Shown: positions 18,279 to 26,918 of the stretch, piece after piece
Numbering within the stretch: the first letter of the stretch is position 1
Layout: each line of letters begins with the position of its first letter
Assembly (NCBI GenBank): GCA_004431415.1
Contig: QPMI01000508.1
Coordinates: forward strand, 1-64,000
Direction of reading: 5' to 3'
DNA length: 64,000 bases
DNA from: Cyanophora paradoxa
Taxonomy: Eukaryota; Glaucocystophyceae; Cyanophorales; Cyanophoraceae
The notes under the pieces: generated by a model
The model's input: only the letters and a program-made list of their open reading frames with translations
Database searches by the model: none
Told to the model about the DNA's origin: nothing
Translations under genes and position numbers: made by a program

Positions 18279-21200
18279 ATGAGTTTCAATTATCCAGCAA
18301 ACCTGCAAACCATTCCTTCATCAGGAAGAGGGAAGGCAGATAACAAACATGTAAATTTCGATAACTTGACAGCCAGAGGGTCAATCTCAATCGACCATAG
18401 TGCAGATGAACCCTCAAAGACTCACCCAAGAATGCATGCACTTTCAATAAACGAAATGGATCCTGAAAAAGAGGATGTGAGTGTTGCTTTCAGCATGGGG
18501 AATGTGAAATCGAATCAGGTAGCCCAGATTAAAGCAACCAGGAGCAGACCAAGAAAACTGAAAACCAGTGCAACCCATCCAGATATTCCAACTCGATTCG
18601 ATAGTGGAAGGTTGATATTCAATGTTCAAAATGAGAAGGGTGGGCATCAGAGTGGTTTAAGAATCTATAATGAAGGATCAAATGCAATTGCACAAATTCC
18701 CGAAATATTACAGATAGCACCCCATGCAGAAACCAACAAAATCGAGTTCACTAACAATGTTTATCCACGAGATATTGTGGCGAATTCGGCTTCTAATGCG
18801 CAATTCGGTTTCCAACTACCTGGTGATACAGCAAAGAATAAGGCGTCTATCACTGTCAACAGTAGCCCCACTCAACCAGTAACAATTCATTTACACCCAG
18901 ACCTTGTCGAAATGGACAGGCACCTTTTACCATTGGTAACCAACACCAAAGATCTTGGTATCAGAACCAGGCAATGGCGAAATATCCATGGAAGCAATGT
19001 GTATGCAAATGGTGAGAAACTTGTAAGTGAGAAGACCATCAGAGAGATCTTTGAGTATTATGGACCTGTCCCAGTTCCCTTCCCTCTTCCATGGGATCCA
19101 CCAGATTTAACACCAAAAAAGCAACCAGGAAGAGAATACACAGCAGATGAGACAGTTCCCTTTGGGCAACACATTGTGAGTTGGGAGCAAGTTCGAAATA
19201 AACCGATAATTGAACCAAGAAAGCAAATAGATGAGCAATATTTACCTCCTGAAATCGATATTTTGGAGCTTGATGAATACCAATTCGTCCCAGATGAGGA
19301 AGAATATTTACCAGATGGTTTCGACCCACAAGAGTATGAATATGATCAGTATGACCCCAATGAGGAAGAGTATCTACCAGATGGCTTAGATCCACAAGAG
19401 TATGAGTATGAGCAAAATTATGAACCCCATGAGGAATATTTAGCAGATGGTCACGAACCACCAGTTGTGGATTATGAGCAACCATATGAACCCCATGAAG
19501 AATTATTACCAGATGGATTTCGCCCAGAGATTTGGGAATTCTTCCCTGATTGGGAGCAGATCAACAATAAACCAGCCAGATATCCACCAGAGGATCACAA
19601 CCATGACTGGGATGAGATATTAGGTAAACCAGAGAAATTCCCACCAGAGGATCACAGGCATGATTGGGGTGATATTGATGGAAAACCAGAAGAGTTTCCA
19701 CCAGAAGATCATTTGCATATTTGGAGTGAAATACGAGAACAACCCACTTTTGCATCAGCAGGTAATGTATTATTAGGAGATATTAACAATGGTGTGAGTC
19801 TCTATCAAAATATAGACACACCAGCAAGATTACAATTAAATGATTACTATGTGAATCGAAAGGGAATAGATGCAGGCACCACAATGGAAGGCGAATTATA
19901 CATTAGACCCCCTACAAGAAATGGAATATTGGGACTTGGTGGTGGTATTGAAATTAAAGACACCAAACCAGGTATCTATCTTACCAGCTACTATGCAGAT
20001 GACATCCCAATGACAGGAGGATTGATCTCTCTACCATCTGATCCAGCAAACTATGATGATAAAAACGCAGCAATCCAAATTAATGTTACTGATGTGAGTG
20101 ATTTAGATTCATCAAGACCGAAATTAATATTCAGCAGAGAGAGATTGTTACCAGATGCACTTTTGGGGAACCGAGATGACTATAAACAATGCGAGGTTGC
20201 ATGGATTAAAACGAATTATAATGGTGGAGTTGGTGAGGGAGTTTTAGAAATTAATCAGAGGGCAGCAGCAAAGAATATTCACAATGAGACCATATCAAGA
20301 GTGGTAACAGAGGATTATCTGAGAGACAATGGAGCAACAATCATCGCAGGAATTGCTGTGGAGGGTGCTTACCTTCCTCTCACTGGTGGAACTGTCACAG
20401 GTGATGTTCATGCTCCGAATTTCCTTGTTGATACTCCAAATGCTCAGACATTTCCTGTTGTTCACCCAGGTGCTGAATATATATTAGATGCAAACACTCC
20501 AATTAGTAGAGTCGAATTACCAACGAATTTCACCTTTAATCTCGTGGATGAGTTCCCAAACAGCCATAATCTCATGTATTTCTCTTCTGAGAATTACCTT
20601 TCAGGTGCATTTTCGCCCATTGAACTCTCCATACCAAAGCAAAAGGTGAGCTACAAAGAACTCACAGATGTCCCGGCAGGATTTAGTGGTAAATGGACTG
20701 ATATTACGGAGAAGCCAACTTGGAGTAGTGTAGCATTCACAGGTGATTACTATGATTTATCAAGAATTCCCGATTTCACCACTTATATACCTCGTTGGAT
20801 TGATCAAAGTGTAATTATATCAGAATCTACACTCCCTTTCAATGGGACATGGGATAGACTATTTACTAAACCGAATTTGCATGCTGTGGCTACAAGTGGT
20901 GACTACAATGATTTAACTAACACCCCTACTGCACCGACCTTGCATGCTGTGGCTACAAGTGGAAACTATAATGATCTCGTTAATACACCAAACTTGCATG
21001 CTGTGGCTACAAGCGGGAACTATGACGATTTAATTAACACACCCACTTCGCCACCTACTCACAATCACAGCATAGAGTTGCTTACGAATTTCGGTAATTA
21101 TGTGAATGCAAATGCATATGTGCAACAGGGGACAGCAAATGTAGTCATTCCTGCCGGAGTCTATTACAAAGGGGATTTTACCACAGTATCGGGAACCGTT

Positions 21201-21473
21201 ACATTTTCTACCCCATATAATAGTGATCCAATAGTTAATGCTACTCTCGAAAATGATATTATCTTAACAAGTGTCAATTTTACAAACAGCATATATATCT
21301 CCGCTGAATTTGTGAGTGGGAACCGTGTTGGTTTCAAAAATAAATTCACTTGGATTGCTATATTTACTTGTTACTCGGACATCAATTATACGAATGTGCC
21401 CCAAAACGAAAGAACCCTTAAACTCCATTGGATTGCTGTCGGACCTCTCCAAAACAATAATATTCTCACGTAA
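18279..21473 (+). CDS. Phage-type tail-fibre-like protein
   Basis: 1,064 residues, the longest intact frame of the element. Regions: an N-terminal part (1-330); an acidic repeat EEYLPDG.DPQEYEY (about 345-410, four to five copies); three FPPEDH-type repeats each followed by HxW and a KP turn (about 430-490), as in phage fibres with HTHxWxxIxxKP motifs; YLPLTGGTVTGDVHAPNF (about 704-720), a typical fibre motif; four copies of LHAVATSGxYNDLxNTP or similar (about 870-930); and a C-terminal head with no known fold. Such proteins trim and bind receptors at the tip of virions. Divergent from the patatin gene and followed at 20 bases by the head-type genes. Intact; bacterial-phage style motifs are unusual beside a Polinton polymerase. 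Confidence 0.8.
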   Translation: MSFNYPANLQTIPSSGRGKADNKHVNFDNLTARGSISIDHSADEPSKTHPRMHALSINEMDPEKEDVSVAFSMGNVKSNQVAQIKATRSRPRKLKTSATHPDIPTRFDSGRLIFNVQNEKGGHQSGLRIYNEGSNAIAQIPEILQIAPHAETNKIEFTNNVYPRDIVANSASNAQFGFQLPGDTAKNKASITVNSSPTQPVTIHLHPDLVEMDRHLLPLVTNTKDLGIRTRQWRNIHGSNVYANGEKLVSEKTIREIFEYYGPVPVPFPLPWDPPDLTPKKQPGREYTADETVPFGQHIVSWEQVRNKPIIEPRKQIDEQYLPPEIDILELDEYQFVPDEEEYLPDGFDPQEYEYDQYDPNEEEYLPDGLDPQEYEYEQNYEPHEEYLADGHEPPVVDYEQPYEPHEELLPDGFRPEIWEFFPDWEQINNKPARYPPEDHNHDWDEILGKPEKFPPEDHRHDWGDIDGKPEEFPPEDHLHIWSEIREQPTFASAGNVLLGDINNGVSLYQNIDTPARLQLNDYYVNRKGIDAGTTMEGELYIRPPTRNGILGLGGGIEIKDTKPGIYLTSYYADDIPMTGGLISLPSDPANYDDKNAAIQINVTDVSDLDSSRPKLIFSRERLLPDALLGNRDDYKQCEVAWIKTNYNGGVGEGVLEINQRAAAKNIHNETISRVVTEDYLRDNGATIIAGIAVEGAYLPLTGGTVTGDVHAPNFLVDTPNAQTFPVVHPGAEYILDANTPISRVELPTNFTFNLVDEFPNSHNLMYFSSENYLSGAFSPIELSIPKQKVSYKELTDVPAGFSGKWTDITEKPTWSSVAFTGDYYDLSRIPDFTTYIPRWIDQSVIISESTLPFNGTWDRLFTKPNLHAVATSGDYNDLTNTPTAPTLHAVATSGNYNDLVNTPNLHAVATSGNYDDLINTPTSPPTHNHSIELLTNFGNYVNANAYVQQGTANVVIPAGVYYKGDFTTVSGTVTFSTPYNSDPIVNATLENDIILTSVNFTNSIYISAEFVSGNRVGFKNKFTWIAIFTCYSDINYTNVPQNERTLKLHWIAVGPLQNNNILT

Positions 21474-21493
21474 TTATAAAGAGCAATTTAAAG

Positions 21494-22462
21494 ATGACAA
21501 CTGTATTCACGCCTGTGTTTTCTTTGAGTGCAAGTGCTGTCCACAATGTCCAACACACTGTTTATGATTTATCTCCAAGCCACCCTTCAACTGAAACAGC
21601 CAAAACCGATTCTTTTAATGAACAAAGCATACTCAGAGTCAAAGAACTCCGAGCTGACAAGGCTGATGGAGTCGTTAAAGCTACTCAAATAATCGTATCG
21701 AATCGACCCGCAATCTCTTCGGGGCTGGTCACCAAAGAAAATCTATATGAAGGTCAACAGGATTCCAAAACGGCTTTTAATCCGGCTGATAGGAATTCGG
21801 CGGCATTTCAAGTTTACAGTGGTGGGGCATGGATTGGGACTGGCTTAGGGGTTAATGGGAGTGCAACAATTACTGGAAGCCTTACAGCTGGATCATTTGG
21901 GACAGTTAAAACGACAACTATTGATTCTGGGGCAAATACAGAGTTGGTGATTAAGCGCAATGGGGCAACTGTTGCTTCGACATATTCAACAGGTGTGTCT
22001 CCAAATGATTCGTATGGTTTAACAATAAATGGGAGTAACTGCTATCTTGCTCTTCCAAACCACCCCCGTTTCTGTGTTGCACTAACAGCTGCAATCGCTA
22101 CAAACGGAACCATTGGTAACTGGAATTATACATTTCTAAATCATGGAAACCATCTAGCAACATCAACAGGCATCTTCACAGCACCTGTTTCAGGTCATTA
22201 TAAGTTGATCTTTTCAGGAACAACCACAGCAAATAATAGTGATACACAGGTTATCCTGCGACAAAGTAACCTTACAACTCAACTTATTGCATATTCTCCT
22301 GCACCTGGATCACCACTGAGTAGATCTATTGGGTTTAATTTCATTGTTAACATGGTAGCTGGAGATACTGTGAAGCTAGATCTTTATGGTGGTGGATTGC
22401 TTGCATCAGGAACAGGGGCGATGTATACTGTGTGGTCTGGTGAATTAATTTCTGCAACATAG
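21494..22462 (+). CDS. Fibre/head protein 1 with C1q-like C-terminal domain
   Basis: 322 residues. Residues 1-115 (including ILRVKELRADKADGVVKATQ) match the N-termini of the genes at 22867 and 23745. The C-terminal 140 residues have a C1q/TNF-type jelly-roll pattern: an early aromatic strand, GIFTAPVSGHYKLIF, then GDTVKLDLYGG and a final WSGELIS. These domains trimerise and bind ligands. The likely design is a common N-terminal attachment part with an exchangeable receptor-binding head. It starts 20 bases after the fibre gene, with TTTAAAG before ATG, probably in one transcription unit with its followers. Confidence 0.7.
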   Translation: MTTVFTPVFSLSASAVHNVQHTVYDLSPSHPSTETAKTDSFNEQSILRVKELRADKADGVVKATQIIVSNRPAISSGLVTKENLYEGQQDSKTAFNPADRNSAAFQVYSGGAWIGTGLGVNGSATITGSLTAGSFGTVKTTTIDSGANTELVIKRNGATVASTYSTGVSPNDSYGLTINGSNCYLALPNHPRFCVALTAAIATNGTIGNWNYTFLNHGNHLATSTGIFTAPVSGHYKLIFSGTTTANNSDTQVILRQSNLTTQLIAYSPAPGSPLSRSIGFNFIVNMVAGDTVKLDLYGGGLLASGTGAMYTVWSGELISAT

Positions 22463-22471
22463 AATAAAAGA

Positions 22472-22735
22472 ATGTCGAACATCTACCAAGTAGTTCTAAC
22501 TGACACTGAGAAACTGGGAATGGAATACTGTGCCTACTCTGTTCAGGATTGGATCGATAATATGGCTCATAATAGGGCGAGAATCGCGATTGATGAGATT
22601 GTGGACAAAGAAGTTAAATCGTGTATTGCCGCTGGAATTCCGATTCCACTCACAAAGGAAGCGATTGTAGAGCAAGCGTTTGCAAGGGGGACTGTTCGAA
22701 AGGCAAGCGAAATTCCTGTGAGTGCTCCTATGTAA
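22472..22735 (+). CDS. Small tail-fibre-associated protein
   Basis: 87 residues: VVLTDTEKLGMEYCAYSVQDW, then MAHNRARIAIDEIV and an acidic helical end with IPLTKEAIVEQAF. The pattern LTD...EYCAYSVQDWIDN...RARIAIDEI resembles short proteins next to tail-fibre genes in marine phages (from memory); their function is unclear. It starts ten bases after the C1q-like gene, after AATAAAAGA. Confidence 0.55.
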   Translation: MSNIYQVVLTDTEKLGMEYCAYSVQDWIDNMAHNRARIAIDEIVDKEVKSCIAAGIPIPLTKEAIVEQAFARGTVRKASEIPVSAPM

Positions 22736-22774
22736 AGAACTCGAATTCGAAGAATGAGAGATGGGTTAATTGTT

Positions 22775-22816
22775 ATTTTTCATAGATCATGCATAAGAAA
22801 GGCATGTATCTTGCAT
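22775..22816 (+). repeat. Two-part conserved intergenic element, copy 2
   Basis: Exact recurrence of both parts of the element at 5839-5880, with a different 7-base spacer (AAGAAAG instead of GTTGTTC). It lies between the gene ending at 22735 and the one starting at 22867, in the only sizeable gap of this gene cluster, so it may start or end a transcript. Confidence 0.6.
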
Positions 22817-22866
22817 GTCCTTCTTGAAAGTCGTTTATTTTTCTTTCCTTCTTAGTAAAAGAAGCA

Positions 22867-23721
22867 ATGGGTGAATATAATCGAGTTCAACTTCCAATAT
22901 ATTCCCTTGGATCCCCTGCTATGCACTTTCGCCAGCATGAAGTAAATGATGAGGTTCGTGGATTAGAATCCACAGAGAGACCCAATTCCAATGGTAACTC
23001 CTTTGATAAGAATTCGATTATTCGAGTTAAAGAACTGAGAGCAGACAAAAACTCAGGTGTGGTTAAAACAACTCGACTCCTTGTCTCAAATGCGAACTTT
23101 TTTCAACCAACTAATGGAGGTCCTGATGCTTACAGTGTTGATCTGAAAGCCCTCGATTTCGATAAGAATTCTGCTGCTGCTACAATTCGTTCAGGTGGAG
23201 CATTTATTGGTGGTGGCTGTCGAGTTTCAGGTCAACTCTCTTCATCGATTTCGTATAATGATGTCCCAGATACTCTTGAACAAAATGTGGAGAACCCACA
23301 ACGAATTCGGTTCTATACCCCAGTTGCACAGCAACCTTTTCTGCATTTCTATGTTGCATCATCTGTCACTCTTGAAAATTCAGAATTGGTTTCCATTACA
23401 GGAACTGATCGAGTGAGAAGGAATATTCCTCTTCCCACAGCAATGCTCTCAATGTGCAGAGCAAATAATAACCAACAGGGTCACAATTACCTATTCTTTG
23501 TTCAAGCATCAAATCATTTCGGTCGGGGATATTGTGTTTATAACAATCTGACATTTACTTATGATTTGTTTGTCACTGAGGTTGGAGTTTACAATACTAT
23601 GATTATGGGACTGAGAACAGATATAGCAGCTGTTTCAGCACTTCGTGGGGTAAACATTGCAGATATCTTCACAACAGGGTTTTACCAGGAACCCGATATT
23701 ATAGACGACCCCACCCCATAA
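22867..23721 (+). CDS. Fibre/head protein 2, shared N-terminus
   Basis: 284 residues. The first 120 residues (LGSPAMHFRQHEVNDEV, then IIRVKELRADKNSGVVKTTR) match head proteins 1 and 3, including the RSGGAFIGGG turn. The remaining 160 residues have no recognised fold but align loosely with head protein 3 (for example HNYLFFVQASNHFGRGYCVY). The reading frame is intact. The start follows TTAGTAAAAGAAGCA. Probably a structural virion protein. Confidence 0.55.
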   Translation: MGEYNRVQLPIYSLGSPAMHFRQHEVNDEVRGLESTERPNSNGNSFDKNSIIRVKELRADKNSGVVKTTRLLVSNANFFQPTNGGPDAYSVDLKALDFDKNSAAATIRSGGAFIGGGCRVSGQLSSSISYNDVPDTLEQNVENPQRIRFYTPVAQQPFLHFYVASSVTLENSELVSITGTDRVRRNIPLPTAMLSMCRANNNQQGHNYLFFVQASNHFGRGYCVYNNLTFTYDLFVTEVGVYNTMIMGLRTDIAAVSALRGVNIADIFTTGFYQEPDIIDDPTP

Positions 23722-23744
23722 AAGATATATCTGTTTAATATAAA

Positions 23745-24571
23745 ATGGCTGCCCCAGTAGAGCGAATTATTACACCCCAACTATCATTAGCAGCACCTGC
23801 AAATCACGTTTTGCAGCATGCTACCTTTGATGATGTGGAAGGTCTCCAATCAACAGAAGTCCAACCTACAATGAATACCTTTGGTTCCACCCACAAACTG
23901 AGATTGCAGGAACTCAGGTGTGATAAAAATAATGGTATAGTTAAGACAACGAAACTCCTTGTCACCAATGCAAACTTTTCTGCACATTATGGAGACCCAG
24001 ACAGTTATGGTGATCCTCTTTCTACTTATTCTTTTGAATCTCGGTCGGGAGCTATTAACTGCAAAACGGGGGAGCATATATTGGTGATGGTCTTCGGGTT
24101 GGTGGAGCTGTGGGTGCGCCTCTTTTCGTAAATGATCAACCCAACCCCATTGATCCCAACACCAGAATTCGCACCTATGTCCCCAGTATGAATGCACCAT
24201 ATATTATCAAGATCTTCCCAATTGTTGTGAATGAGCAGACATCAGTAGTTGATTCTCTTGTTGAGATTGGTGACCACTACAAGGTGGTTGTCGATATCCC
24301 ACCAGATGTTTATGCTGTCTGTCAAGTAGAGGGTGGAACCCCAAATATTGCAGTTGTGATCACCCCATATGACAATTTTGGAATTGCTTATCATGGTGTG
24401 AATTTCGGTCTTGAAGATTACCAATTCTTGGTGAGAGCCACCAGGTTTGGTATCTATAAATGCATTCTCTATGCTGAGAGAACCGATGCTATTGCAAAAC
24501 AGAACACATATGCAGAATATTACGGCACAAATCGATACTTCCCCATTTTCGGGCAGGATACTGCTCCATAG
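23745..24571 (+). CDS. Fibre/head protein 3, shared N-terminus, one frameshift
   Basis: Two overlapping frames (23745-24131, 24110-24571). The N-terminus (LQELRCDKNNGIVKTTKLL) matches head proteins 1 and 2. The shift is in the G run at 24067-24071: one extra G would restore the conserved GGAYIGDG turn and join to the second frame, which ends YFPIFGQDTAP. The type of break (homopolymer minus one) suggests either recent loss or a sequencing error. The start follows TTTAATATAAA. Confidence 0.55.
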
Positions 24572-24598
24572 AAATCTCAGGTATATATAGAGAGAGGG

Positions 24599-24871
24599 AT
24601 GGATGATAAAACAAAGAGATTCATAGAATCTGCAATGATGGTTCATGGTGATGCTAAATTCGATTACAGTGAGACAGTCTATAAGAAAGCACAAGAGAAG
24701 GTCTCTGTTAGATGCCTCAAATGCAACAAGATCCTGCAAACCTACCCATTTAATCATGTAAGGGGAAGTGGATGCAGAGAGTGCAACAAGAAATCCTCTC
24801 ATGCTTACAGAAAAAAGACTACATCAGGAATTGTGATAGATGATAAACCAGTAGTACTGTACTTTGATTAG
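24599..24871 (+). CDS. DUF723-type zinc-ribbon protein
   Basis: 90 residues. FIESAMMVHGDAKFDYSETVY, two cysteine pairs (CLKCNK and CRECNK) and PFNHVRGSGC form the treble-clef/zinc-ribbon unit often repeated in giant-virus and phage proteins near homing-type nucleases (F-I-x-x-A-x-x-x-H-G-D-x-x-D-Y-S, N-H-x-x-G-x-G-C). Only the zinc unit is present, without a nuclease domain. Its stop overlaps the stop of a small minus-strand gene. Nucleic-acid binding is the likely activity. Confidence 0.65.
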   Translation: MDDKTKRFIESAMMVHGDAKFDYSETVYKKAQEKVSVRCLKCNKILQTYPFNHVRGSGCRECNKKSSHAYRKKTTSGIVIDDKPVVLYFD

Positions 24872-25017
24872 ATCTTTGATAGAGAAATGAGAATCTTTCC
24901 CCATTTTCCCTTTGTGATTATGCAGGTATCAAAACAGTTTGGACAGGTCTTGTGGTAGTGCAGCAGAATGATATCCACCAACTCATATGGTAGCACTCTT
25001 GCTAAGATGGTTCGCAT
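24868..25017 (-). CDS. Small CxxC protein
   Basis: 49 residues, MRTILARVLPYELVDIILLH, then CPNC and a further Cys four residues on. Compact hydrophobic helix followed by a possible half zinc site. It fills the gap between the zinc-ribbon gene and speD copy 2, in divergent orientation to speD with 40 bases between starts. No recognised family. The clean frame and exact fit in the gap favour a real gene. Confidence 0.4.
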   Translation of the reverse strand: MRTILARVLPYELVDIILLHYHKTCPNCFDTCIITKGKWGKILISLSKI

Positions 25018-25057
25018 TCTACCAATCGCGTTTTTAATTTTTCTAAATTATTCATAA

Positions 25058-25459
25058 ATGAATACTCATCGAGGCTTCCATGTGATGCTGGATTACAAAT
25101 TCAGAACCCAATTAGCAGTAGGAATGGAGGACTTGGAGACAACAACCAGGTGGTTAATGCAGTTCTTGCAAACTATTATTCAAGAGCAAGGTATTCGAGT
25201 AGTTCACAAGCATTGCGAGATTTTCGATGGTGGTATTTCTCCTCCTGGTTTTGCAATGGTTCTTCTGCTGGATGAGAGCCATTGCACTGCTCACTGTTAC
25301 TCAAATGAAGGTATGCTGGCGATTGATATATTCAGTTGTGGATTAGAAGCAGAGAGAAAAACCACGAGAGTATCTCATGAGATAGATGAGAGAATAACAG
25401 GTGTGTTTTCAGGGTTGGAGAAATCGGAGAAACATAGAGTATTGCGATTTCCGAGTTAG
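25058..25459 (+). CDS. speD: S-adenosylmethionine decarboxylase, SpeD class (copy 2)
   Basis: 133 residues. Same family as the gene at 5407-5799: RGFHVMLDY start, IFDGGISPPGFAM, self-cleavage site LLDESH (Ser74, His75), AH, and catalytic Cys94 in DIFSCG. The two copies agree around these motifs but differ widely elsewhere, and they lie on opposite strands. The enzyme makes decarboxylated AdoMet for spermidine synthesis. No spermidine synthase or ornithine decarboxylase lies nearby, so it would feed a host pathway. Last gene before the repeat-rich right end. Confidence 0.85.
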   Translation: MNTHRGFHVMLDYKFRTQLAVGMEDLETTTRWLMQFLQTIIQEQGIRVVHKHCEIFDGGISPPGFAMVLLLDESHCTAHCYSNEGMLAIDIFSCGLEAERKTTRVSHEIDERITGVFSGLEKSEKHRVLRFPS

Positions 25460-25516
25460 TTGACACTGAGAAATTCAGAATTTCAGATGGTCTTACTGAA
25501 AATGGTCAGATAATCG

Positions 25517-25954
25517 GGTGTGACACCTATTTAATTGACTGTGACGCCTCTTTAATTGACTGTGACGCCTGTGACGCCTGTGACGCCTACTTTCAAACTT
25601 TTTAAAATTTTCAAAAATGACAGACTTCTGAAAACTGCCGTCACAGCCGTCACAGGCGTCACACCCAATTAAAAATGGAATCTCTTTCTCTTACTGAGAT
25701 TTTCGAGAATATATTCTTGTCTTACTGAAATCCGTCTTGTGACACCTCTGACACCTACAAAACACTATCCATTAATCAACCTTTTTGAAAATGCGAAGTT
25801 GTCTTACTGGATATCGTCTGCAATTTCGCTGTGACACCTAATTTAATTGAGTGTGACGCCTGTGACGCCTGTGACACCTACTTTCAAACTTTTTAAAATT
25901 TTCAAAAATGACAGACTTCTGAAAACAGGCGTCACAGCCGTCACAGGCGTCACA
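25517..25954 (+). repeat. GTGACGCC hairpin repeats, copies B and C
   Basis: Copies at 25517-25671 and 25830-25954 share the arms (GTGACGCCT units, then AGGCGTCAC units) and the centre (TACTTTCAAACTTTTTAAAA) with copy A at 10145, in the same orientation. Between and around them are TTACTGA motifs. There is no gene between 25460 and 26918. Confidence 0.7.
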
Positions 25955-26068
25955 GACATTCCACCCCTCTTACTGACTTTATCAAAAACAAAACTATCTC
26001 TTACTGAATATCATTTGAATACTACCTGTCACACTTGATCTCAATTATTCTGTTTTATAGAACATATG

Positions 26069-26340
26069 CAATCTAATCGATTGTTCAATTGGAGATAATG
26101 CAACTCTGTGACACTTTTTTCAATCTAAAATATACATCCGCAATCTCATCGATTGTTTAATTGGAGACCATGCAACTATGTGTCACTTTTTGGGTGCAAA
26201 AGTGCCCATCCCCATTATAATCGATTGTTTAATTGGAGATAATGCAACTCTGTGACAGTTTTTGGGCGCAAAAATGCAAATCAGCAATCTCATCGATTGT
26301 TCAATTGGACACAATGCAACTCTGTGACACTTTTTGCGTT
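26069..26340 (+). repeat. Four-copy imperfect direct repeat at right end of the element
   Basis: A unit of about 45-50 bases (ATCGATTGTTCAATTGGA, then ATGCAACTCTGTGACAC and a T run) starts near 26075, 26142, 26218 and 26285, with a period of about 67-76. It lies between the hairpin repeats and the border palindrome. AT-rich DNA without genes follows to 26640. Confidence 0.65.
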
Positions 26341-26646
26341 TTTCGATACAGAATGGGCGGTGGTCTACTTCAATACAAGAGAGATATATCGAGTTTATGC
26401 GAATTTATGCAATTTAATCGCGATTATATCGATCTTTAAGTAGTTTAATGCAAATTAATCGCAGTTTTATATGTAATCGACAAAGAACATAATCAATCGA
26501 TATAAGATCAATTGATGCAATCGTAAATATGCATAAAGTTAAACGCGTTTTTCATTTTTTAATACAAAGTTTGCATTAATATATACAAAGTTTGCATAAA
26601 AAGTTAAAGAATTTAATCGATAAATACGTATTTTAGTATTAATTTT

Positions 26647-26733
26647 GACACATATGTATAAACTTATTTAAATCCAGGAGCGAAGCGCGAAGCGCGAAGC
26701 GGAGGGATTTAAATAAGTTTATACATATGTGTC
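26647..26733 (+). repeat. Perfect 29-bp inverted repeat with 29-nt loop at the AT/GC border
   Basis: The arm 26647-26675 (starting GACACATATGTATAAAC) is the exact reverse complement of 26705-26733. The loop is made of GCGAAGC units. To the left is AT-rich element DNA; to the right GC-rich host DNA starts at once. It may be the element end, a resolved end junction or a transcription terminator. Confidence 0.75.
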
Positions 26734-26918
26734 CCCCGGCCCGCGCGGTCGCGATCGAGCTCTCCGCACAGGGAGAGACCGCCGCTTCGGATTGGCGGTG
26801 CGCGGCTTTACATGTGATGTCGATCGCATGCATGCGGCTCTCACATCCGTTTCTGCGGTAGAGCTGCCGGCGCGACCGCCGGACAATTTGCCGCGCGCCG
26901 ACGCGAGCTCGCGCTCCC

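Noticed and set aside
1-26640. Bacterial contamination
   Set aside because: Polinton-type PolB and rve integrases are eukaryotic-element genes, and the sequence runs without a visible join into intron-bearing DNA.
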